Assembly (NCBI GenBank): GCA_934047225.1
Contig: OW203992.1
Location: 18,527,501 to 18,591,500 of the forward strand
Reading direction: 5' to 3'
DNA length: 64,000 nt
Source of the DNA: Ypsolopha sequella
Lineage: Eukaryota > Arthropoda > Insecta > Lepidoptera > Ypsolophidae
The notes under the pieces were generated by a model that saw only the letters and a list, made by a program, of their open reading frames with translations, was not told the DNA's origin and did not search any database. This document shows, in pieces, positions 59,001 to 64,000 of the stretch. The stretch's first letter is position 1. Every line of letters begins with the position of its first letter. Both the position numbers and the translations under genes were made by a program.

Positions 59001-61791
59001 TCTTTTTCACATCTCATTGTAATTATTGTTACGGATGAGTCAGCATCCACCGGCGAATCAGCAAGGCCGACCATTCACGTCAATATAAAGCTAACCATTC
59101 ATCATGTCATCATGGCCCTAGACGCCAGTTCCGATAGGTATGCTCCTGATGACATCGAACACGTCGTCGCGGGTATTCGCATAACTTCTAACACATACAC
59201 GCAATGGATGATAACAAACACTTGTACTGTTTCACAATTTACTTGATAACACAATTAACCCAACTAGTTTCACCTTATCGGCATTCTCAAGAGATTTTAC
59301 ATAATAATTAGGTTCTTAACCTATTATTATGTAAAATCTCTTGAGAATGTCCATAAGGCGAAACTAGTTGGGTTAATTGTGAAACCGTACAAGTGTTTGT
59401 TCTCATCCATGATGATGTTTCACCAATAGCCTACAATCGCAAGTATTAACTCTATATACACGCAAATTTAGCCATACGTTTTGCCTCTTAGAAAATGTTA
59501 GTTTAAAATTATTTTATTTTTCTCAAGATAACAAGCAGTTTTGGTTTAGGTTGGTTATTGTATAATCCCTATGCCAAGGATTACAATACATGGCCTTTTC
59601 TGTTTCAGATGAAAAGGACAAACCTATGCAAGTGAGTAAGATTCACTGAAGGTTGAACACAGTGTAGTTAGTGTGTCTCTTACCATATGCCTAGGCCTAG
59701 GATCTGTATAATTTTTGTGGGAAATAAACAGTGCCAATAATATGGCAAGTGTACCTGTAGTTGAGCGATGTTCATGTCAGTGAGCAGATGTCTCGAGACG
59801 CGGCGGCGGTCGGCGGCGAGCGGCGCGTTCGCCTTCTCCATGCTGCGCCGGAGCATCTCCGTGACCGGCGACACGGCGCGCCCGCGGCGCTCGCGCTGAC
59901 GGTACATCAAACAATTTCAAATTTAGTTCATTTGGCTTTTCAGAATTAACTGTTGGATACTAATCATTTGTTTAGATCTTGTTTTGAAACAAAATTGTAA
60001 CTAAAAAAAGACCCGCTTGGATTTAAATTGGTCTGTAGACTACATTATACTGGAAAGATAGTCTATAATATCATAAATGATAACATCAATACTCTTTACT
60101 ACCAATAATATCATACCATAGACTAAATTTCCAACATAACTGACAATAAAGCTTGCAGATCTGTTTTATGCAACCAAGTCTGCTTAATGTTAATGTTAGG
60201 TTTATTCATTCCAAAATTAAATATCCTAAGAAGCTAATGTTCAATAGCTCCTAGCAAAAGTAAACATTCTATAAGTTCCTCACCTCCATTTGTATACGAG
60301 CCATTTCCTTAGCCTGAGCCAGAGCAATCCTGGCTTCAGTCTGTAGAGTGGCCTGCAGAGCATAGAAGTCAGACTCTTTGAGCTCAATGTGCCCCAGAGA
60401 ATGTGATGACCTTGACTTTGCAGGCTTTAGTGCCAGAGATGAAGGCCGAAGTTTTGCACCTGGAATGCATAGCAGAAAATTGTTGACATCATTATGTAGG
60501 TAATTTAAATGTTAGGATATCCAAGCGGTTTGTTAATATGGCAAAAACATATACCCATACAGATGTTTAGAAGCATTCAAACTACAAGAGAAACTACAAA
60601 GATACCAAACACCCAATGAAACAGATAATGATTGAGGTTGCAACTTCCTTGCCGATCAATGCCAAATACACAAGACAACAAGGCCACTTACCACTCTGCA
60701 CAGTACTGATTTTGTCGTGTTTCGTGATATTCACAGACAATGGCCTCGTCTGATACGGATGATTGTTGAGACTATAGTTCGACTTGCTGAAGATACTCGA
60801 CTTAGACAAGTTTTTGTTATTATAGTTGCTATTTCTTTCAACATCTGATGCTTGTGATTCATTGTCTGAGGCTGTTTCATTCATGAAACATATCTGTAGG
60901 TTTTTTCCTGTGTGGCCACATCACAAAACATAGTTTAGTGACAAGACAAATGTTATGTTTACTCCATAGTACATAGAAAAATGACAGGATTAGTGCAAGA
61001 GATAAGCTTGTGAAATATTTTAAGAAATCAATGGCCATACAGAATGAGTTGGAAGTGAAACATTCTTAACTCTTTCATTTGGTAGAGCCATAAATACTTT
61101 ATAGAAGTAAAATTTAGCCACATTTAGGATAAGAATACCAGTTAATATTCAATATATAGATAATAATACCAGTTAATATTCAATATACAGAAATCCCGCT
61201 ACCAGAAGAGTTACACAGCAAATGATTAATATTTACCGCTTTGAAGCCTTGATTGTAAACTAGGTTTCTTTCCGGGTCTGTCTGTATGTCCCAGGCTATA
61301 GTACTCCTCACTTTCAGCACCCATCGCCAGTCGCCTCCTGATCTCTTCACGGTCATTGCGTTTCTGGAAAAAACAAATAACCCGTGTCAGTAGTCATGTT
61401 ACATATCAGTTACATCAGCTGCTCCCACATATTAACACACGAATCTTGTAATTAAATAAAGCCAGCGTACTCTATTGTATTTAGGAGCATCGTAAGTCAC
61501 AGTCACAATGCGTGTGAATTTGTCTAAAATGTTTGGGTTATTGTCAGTGATTAATGGCCACTCTATCTCGGTCTCGGCGCACTCAGCCGTCCCAGCTGCT
61601 CTAGGGCTCAAGGCTGTGTCTTCACAATCATCCACAGGAGGCTTCAGATCCGACTTTAACAATAACTTCGACCGCAGCAGGTGCAAACTTCTTTTGATAC
61701 CAGGTTTCTCCTGAATCTCTATGTTCTTACTAATATTCTCGTTTGTTTTGCTAAATCTTCGTTTTATATTGGTAACTAGACTTTCAAACAT
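52993..61791 (-). CDS. Schip1: Schwannomin-interacting protein 1 (SCHIP1) homologue, seven coding exons
   Basis: Joining minus-strand exons 61791-61471, 61363-61237, 60907-60692, 60459-60284, 59895-59755, 57653-57520 and 53074-52993 gives 1197 nt, or 398 codons plus TAA, with every junction in phase. The C-terminal half matches the SCHIP-1 family. Residues about 149-159 read [11 protein letters not shown], where vertebrate SCHIP1 has a GMNLQICFVND-like motif. The last third is a coiled coil with [13 protein letters not shown], followed by [20 protein letters not shown]. The N-terminal 107 residues are basic and poorly conserved. In vertebrates SCHIP1 binds merlin (NF2) and ankyrin-linked axonal complexes. 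In Drosophila, Schip1 acts in Hippo signalling between Expanded and the kinase Tao. A cytoplasmic or cortical adaptor is therefore expected. An in-frame TAG nine bases upstream of ATG 61791 fixes the start of this form, and the ATG has A at -3. No polyadenylation site was placed. Confidence 0.9.
53205..53332 (+). repeat. tRNA-SINE-related sequence ending in a 41-bp hairpin
   Basis: CGATTTATCCATCGCAAGGA at 53207-53226 recurs in the SINE at the window end. Arms 53240-53280 and 53292-53332 (ATATCATTGCAGTATAGAAA) differ at one base around an 11-bp loop. Confidence 0.75.
54200..55225. other. No exon recognised within Schip1 intron 6
   Basis: A 70-codon frame at 54510-54722 has no motif. AT-rich sequence without inverted ends. 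Confidence 0.5.
55232..55364 (+). mobile_element. 134-bp MITE, copy 2
   Basis: TCTAAAAAGGCCGACTTGGG at the left and CTTTTTTAGA at the right. It is close to identical to copy 1 across the interior, which suggests fairly recent spread. It lies in the last Schip1 intron. Confidence 0.75.
55440..55500 (-). repeat. Retroelement-like tail
   Basis: AATGAAATGAAATGAAATAT units followed by TTTATTTATGTAATGTAGGT, an antisense LINE-like 3' end, in the last Schip1 intron. Confidence 0.4.
55817..55880 (+). repeat. SINE body fragment
   Basis: Matches the 3' part of the 18409-18751 SINE, ending GGGATTCATGTCGTGACGAT. It lies in the last Schip1 intron. Confidence 0.6.
56116..57447. mobile_element. 1.33-kb element with inverted arms, inside Schip1 intron 6
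   Basis: Left TATTTTATCTATTCCCATAC and right GTATGGGACTAGATAAAATA are inverted, and the pairing extends about 100 bp to ACATTATAACACCGC. A second inverted pair lies inside: GATGGTCGTAAATAAAGTAT (about 56440) against the mirror at about 57160. Two direct copies of TTATAACACCGCTA stand about 60 bp apart at the left. No transposase is visible. Confidence 0.7.
57520..57653 (-). CDS. Schip1: Schip1 coding exon 6 (residues 328-371), core coiled coil
   Basis: The exon starts [15 protein letters not shown] after a TTATTTCAG acceptor and carries the family signature through [13 protein letters not shown]. The last two bases TT are followed by GTGAGT, a strong donor. If the intron is kept, the codons become TTG then TGA (57516-57518), giving a 372-residue protein ending in Tyr-Leu. 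If spliced to 53074 the frame continues for 26 more residues. Confidence 0.92.
58106..58182 (+). CDS. First exon of a THAP zinc-finger protein (partial)
   Basis: The sequence opens [17 protein letters not shown] and ends VSFH before AT and a GTAAGT donor, so 25 codons plus two bases. Met-Pro-x-Cys, the C-x4-C pair followed by Asn, and the Phe-His near residue 25 are the start of the C2CH THAP DNA-binding domain, which usually continues with a Phe-Pro. THAP domains occur in host regulators and in P-element-type transposases. The rest of the domain (Trp, Cys-x2-His, AVPTIF box) must lie in a further exon, which I could not find before 59.7 kb. The exon is nested in a Schip1 intron on the opposite strand. 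It could be a live gene start or a pseudogene fragment. Confidence 0.5.
59216..59401. repeat. Large hairpin within Schip1 intron 5
   Basis: Left arm ACCCAACTAGTTTCACCTTA with TTCTCAAGAGATTTTACATA mirrors the right arm almost exactly. A 16-bp insertion (around ACTTGATAACACAA) interrupts the left arm. The right end joins a module shared with 23650-23775. Confidence 0.85.
59755..59895 (-). CDS. Schip1: Schip1 coding exon 5 (residues 281-327)
   Basis: This is a GC-rich exon of exactly 47 codons, phase 0 at both ends. It reads [15 protein letters not shown] at its start and [11 protein letters not shown] at its end. The acceptor is CCGTCAG and the donor GTACAC. The SPVTxML motif and the MNIAQLQ run into the coiled coil match the family. 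GC content is much higher than in the flanking introns. Confidence 0.92.
60284..60459 (-). CDS. Schip1: Schip1 coding exon 4 (residues 222-280)
   Basis: This 176-nt exon completes Gly222 and ends RIQME before a GTGAGG donor; the acceptor is CATTCCAG. Residues about 250-280 ([17 protein letters not shown]) correspond to the helical LQAEAKMALAMAKxMAKMQ segment of vertebrate SCHIP1. They begin the predicted helical region. Confidence 0.9.
60692..60907 (-). CDS. Schip1: Schip1 coding exon 3 (residues 150-221)
   Basis: The exon begins with the two bases that complete Gly150, then [10 protein letters not shown], then a low-complexity Ser/Asn/Lys stretch ending ISTVQS. The donor is GTAAGT. The acceptor (CACACAG at 60908-60914) has a poor pyrimidine tract. 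An alternative acceptor 14 bases inside would destroy the phase and lose the conserved GxNLQ, so the upstream one was chosen by homology. Confidence 0.85.
61237..61363 (-). CDS. Schip1: Schip1 coding exon 2 (residues 108-149 plus first base of Gly150)
   Basis: The exon runs from [15 protein letters not shown] to [11 protein letters not shown] and matches the REREAIRxKLAxG...KPSLxSRLQSG stretch at the start of the conserved vertebrate SCHIP1 region. It is 127 nt, leaves one base (G), and is followed by a GTAAAT donor. The acceptor is TTTTTTCCAG. It is the first exon with clear family conservation. Confidence 0.88.
61471..61791 (-). CDS. Schip1: Schip1 coding exon 1 (residues 1-107)
   Basis: The exon starts [13 protein letters not shown] and ends DAPKYNR in front of a GTACGC donor, a weaker splice signal than the others in the gene. 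It is 321 nt and ends in phase 0, and the 107-bp intron that follows ends TTTTTTCCAG. The content is basic and serine/asparagine-rich with a short acidic stretch, and I recognise no domain. The reading frame runs on past the donor to a stop at 61432, so a short unspliced product is formally possible. Confidence 0.75.
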
Positions 61792-62018
61792 CTTAAACTA
61801 TTCAGTCTTCTCGTTATTTGGCTAAAAATATGGCACGTTTACTTTTTTTTGTAAAATATCACAAAACGACGTAAACAAAAAAAAAATGTCCTGTCTATTT
61901 GACATTTAGGCCAAGGACGGCTGCGGTCCGATTCTGCCATGGCTCCACGGGTGGTGGGATAAAAGTTGTCCCATATAAAATAATATTGGTACAAAAAGGT
62001 CATAAATTTTTTACTTAC

Positions 62019-62141
62019 GAGGCAGCAAACATTGTCGACCGATTCGTGGTTGTCATAAGTTATTGTGTATAAATCCAATAAAAAACGTGTATCTTTTTTG
62101 TAATGTCTTTGTTCAGAGTTAAAATATGGCATTGATGTCAT
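62019..62141 (-). CDS. Possible alternative first coding exon of Schip1 (41 codons)
   Basis: An ATG opens 41 codons starting MTSMPYFNSEQRHYKK and ending in CCL, directly before a perfect GTAAGT donor in phase 0. Schip1 coding exon 2 also begins in phase 0, so a 332-residue isoform replacing the first 107 residues would be in frame. The end of this exon (YTITYDN) resembles the end of exon 1 (TVTYDAP), as expected for two versions of the same junction. A TTTTGCAG acceptor lies 7 bases upstream of the ATG, so it could instead be an internal exon. It may also be untranslated or belong to another gene. Confidence 0.4.
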
Positions 62142-62557
62142 CGCGGCACTGCAAAATACCTTTTAAAGAAACTATTATGTCCACTACACTCACTAAATTA
62201 TCGTACACTTAGTTAAGAAACTTTGTGGAGACTGGCAGTCTGCTTGCTGGTTGAATCACCGTAGAAAGTCCTACTACCTATTGATAATTATCAAACAGTT
62301 ACACATGGTTGCGGCCCGATGTGATGTGGATGAATGTACCGTTACCGTTATTACTTTGGTCGGCGCGGAATTTAAAACAGGTATTGTTAACAACGCACTT
62401 CTAAGCTACAAATATTAAAACGTGTCTTAGCTACAAATATTAGCTGTATGTCTGTTGTTACTTGCAGTTAGGTGTGTACTGGTGCCTAAATAAAATACGC
62501 ACACCTCTTCCCACGAGCTGTTCGTAGTGATGGGTGTGAATCATTCATTTTGACAAT

Positions 62558-62918
62558 AAAAAAAACGGTCAAGTGCGAGTCACACTCGCGTACCTAGGGT
62601 TCCGTATCGTGGATGAAAAATTTAAGGTTGTCATTTTGTTTTCATGAATTTCTCAACCGCTCATTTGCGTTAATTTTTTTTAAATCGCTATTGTTTTCCT
62701 GTACCTATTTGGCAGTAAATATAGTTAAGGTATATATTTTGAACAATTTGTGTTTTACACCCTGTTACATGGGCATATTAATGCTATTTTTTTTGTCAAA
62801 CCTTTAACGGTGCTAAAGTTATGAGACTGTGACATACGGACGGACGGACGGACAGACAACGGAGTCTCACCATAAAGGTTCCTTTTGTACCTTTTAGGAA
62901 CTAGGGGACCCTAAAAAG
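62558..62918 (+). mobile_element. 'GGCCAAGTGCGAG' repeat, diverged copy 2
   Basis: Begins AAAAAACGGTCAAGTGCGAG, carries GGACGGACGGACGGACAGAC before CGGAGTC, and ends GGGGACCCTAAAAA. The interior is diverged from the 20.9-kb copy. The long plus-strand and minus-strand frames here are by-products of it. Confidence 0.75.
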
Positions 62919-63282
62919 AGAAGTTTTCTTCTTTGATATAATTGGATTCTTCTTTTTTTGAGTTTGTTTTTCGTTTTTATAAACATGCTCATCTCCCGGT
63001 CTTTATACCTATTCACGCACGTTTTTACCTTGAACGAATAAGCTAGGTTTTTATATAAGGTAAAAGTACCATGTATCGGAACATATGGCTTCGGGCATTT
63101 TTTTAATGATTTTTTTAACCTATAATAAATCGTAGCTATATTATACATTCTTATGTAGAAAACAAAATTAATTTAAATCATCATCAGTCAAATGAAAGAA
63201 AACTCTACAACTATAATGTCGTTGACACATCGTAGACTGGGGTTTGTCATGATCTGCTTGGACATATCATAATTGTGTTAAA

Positions 63283-63380
63283 AGTAGGGAGGTCGCCTCG
63301 CTGCGTTCCGCTTCGCTCGGCATTTACATTTATATGCAAACCTAACACGCTCCTCCTCGCTCCGCTCATTGTCGCTCCTA
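63283..63380 (+). repeat. 'CTCGCTCCGCT' repeat, copy 2
   Basis: GGTCGCCTCGCTGCGTTCCG, then GCAAACCTAACACGCTCCTC and CTCGCTCCGCTCATTGTCGC. The type is common in lepidopteran DNA. Confidence 0.55.
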
Positions 63381-63460
63381 TTTTTCCCTTTTTGTAAAAG
63401 TTTTTCGATTTCATACTTTACGATCTACGGAATTCTCCGATCTGCCCACGAAATATATAA

Positions 63461-63725
63461 ATATATCGTCACGACATGAACCCCGAGTGGGTGTCAGAGG
63501 TGTTCCGAGTGTAAACTTTGAAATGCAAGTCACAGTCCGCACTCGGCAAACTCGCTTTCACTGACGATTATTACGTTCCCCCGTGATGAGTGCTGCTGAT
63601 GAGCTCCATCGCCGTTCTTCACAAATACACGCTTTTTAGAGCATGCAGGTTTCCTCACGATGTTGTCCTTCACCGTTCAGCAGTGGTAAGTATTAGGTAC
63701 TGCAAATAGGTATATGCACATATTA
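63461..63725 (-). mobile_element. SINE body lacking its tRNA head
   Basis: Read on the minus strand it runs GAACGGTGAAGGACAACATC, then GAACGGCGATGG, to GGGTTCATGTCGTGACGATA, the body of the 18.4-kb SINE. Where the head should be (above 63725) a MITE with GGGCATCAAG ends begins instead. Confidence 0.75.
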
Positions 63726-63727
63726 AC

Positions 63728-63846
63728 AAGGGCATCAAGTTGAAAGGCCGCATCTACAAAAATATTATATTGTCGACTCGTTCACTTGTGATATTTTAAT
63801 TTTTTATCAATGCCCTCATGCCTAAAATTAGTTTGATGCCCTCGTC
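63728..63846. mobile_element. MITE with GGGCATCAAG ends, copy 2 (shorter)
   Basis: AAGGGCATCAAGTTGAAAGG and ATCTACAAAAATATTATA match copy 1; the right end is AGTTTGATGCCCTCG. It has replaced the head of the neighbouring SINE. Confidence 0.7.
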
Positions 63847-63849
63847 TCG

Positions 63850-63995
63850 ATATCATTGCTGTATGGAAACGCAGAAAGAAAATTAAAACTGGATGTGTGG
63901 AGCTGTGAAGCGGGACTCGAACCCGGGATCTCTCGCAATATGATTATATTGTTAATCAGTATCTCCTTGCGATGGATAAATCACCAAGTGTAGAA
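63850..63995 (-). repeat. tRNA-derived SINE with B box
   Basis: On the minus strand the order is GATTTATCCATCGCAAGGAG, GATTAACAATATAATC, a B box GATCCCGGGTTCGAGTCCC, then TTTTCTTTCTGCGTTTCCAT. The same 5' and 3' blocks occur in the 53.2-kb hairpin, where the B-box part is missing. The 5' end may continue past the window. Confidence 0.6.
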
Positions 63996-64000
63996 ATTTA

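Noticed and set aside
62894..63148. 84-codon minus-strand frame
   Set aside because: Partly within the 3' end of the GGCCAAGTGCGAG repeat copy and without motif.
1..64000. CRISPR arrays, operons, ribosome binding sites
   Set aside because: The repeat types, split gene and composition are those of an animal nuclear genome. No regularly spaced short repeats with unique spacers were seen.
1..64000. Conserved insect microRNAs
   Set aside because: I looked by eye for mature sequences of well-known families such as let-7, miR-100, bantam, miR-1 and miR-193 and noticed none. A covariance search would be needed to exclude others.

Overview
The window looks like nuclear DNA of a moth or butterfly (Lepidoptera). 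It is AT-rich, almost free of long reading frames, and packed with repeats of types common in lepidopteran genomes. These include tRNA-headed SINEs, LINE 3' ends with TTTGAA-type tails, the element starting GGCCAAGTGCGAG and ending in a run of GACGGACA units, a mariner copy, and many short elements with long terminal inverted repeats. The species cannot be told from the sequence alone.

The one gene that can be assembled with confidence lies on the minus strand at 52993-61791. Its seven coding exons have consistent splice phases and encode a schwannomin-interacting protein 1 (SCHIP1) homologue of 398 residues. Reading through the sixth donor gives a 372-residue form instead. A possible alternative first coding exon sits upstream at 62019-62141. 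On the opposite strand, inside the 2.1-kb intron between coding exons 5 and 6, is what looks like the first exon of a THAP zinc-finger gene (58106-58182).

From 1 to about 28 kb there is no convincing protein-coding gene of the host. Short GC-rich islands (3.5-4.7, 8.5-8.7, 9.1-9.2, 12.4-12.6, 13.0-13.5, 14.2-14.3, 17.8-18.0 and 27.0 kb) stand out from the AT-rich background. I infer a large intron or upstream regulatory region, with a possible noncoding first exon and promoter on the minus strand near 3.6-3.8 kb. Between them lie a hAT-type short element with an intact 8-bp target duplication (1225-1721), a nearly intact but broken mariner (15399-16706), a complete SINE (18409-18751) and a nested inverted composite (20849-22336).

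From 22 to 53 kb the sequence is mostly dispersed repeats. A three-copy family of about 380 bp sits at 22.9, 29.3 and 33.5 kb. Three foldback elements stand side by side at 31.4-32.7 kb. A 5'-truncated LINE (34.8-35.6 kb) lies inside an inverted-repeat element. Two LINE-derived short elements share the same 5' end (30.1 and 40.2 kb). There is a decayed maT-like transposase (46.4-46.9 kb) and a group of hAT-like MITEs, one inside another (49.4-50.9 kb). From 62.1 to 64 kb there are more SINE and MITE copies after the SCHIP1 gene.

All calls rest on reading the sequence by eye and on family knowledge. No alignment, splice prediction or database search was run. Element boundaries are approximate, usually within a few bases for inverted repeats and within tens of bases for diverged repeats.
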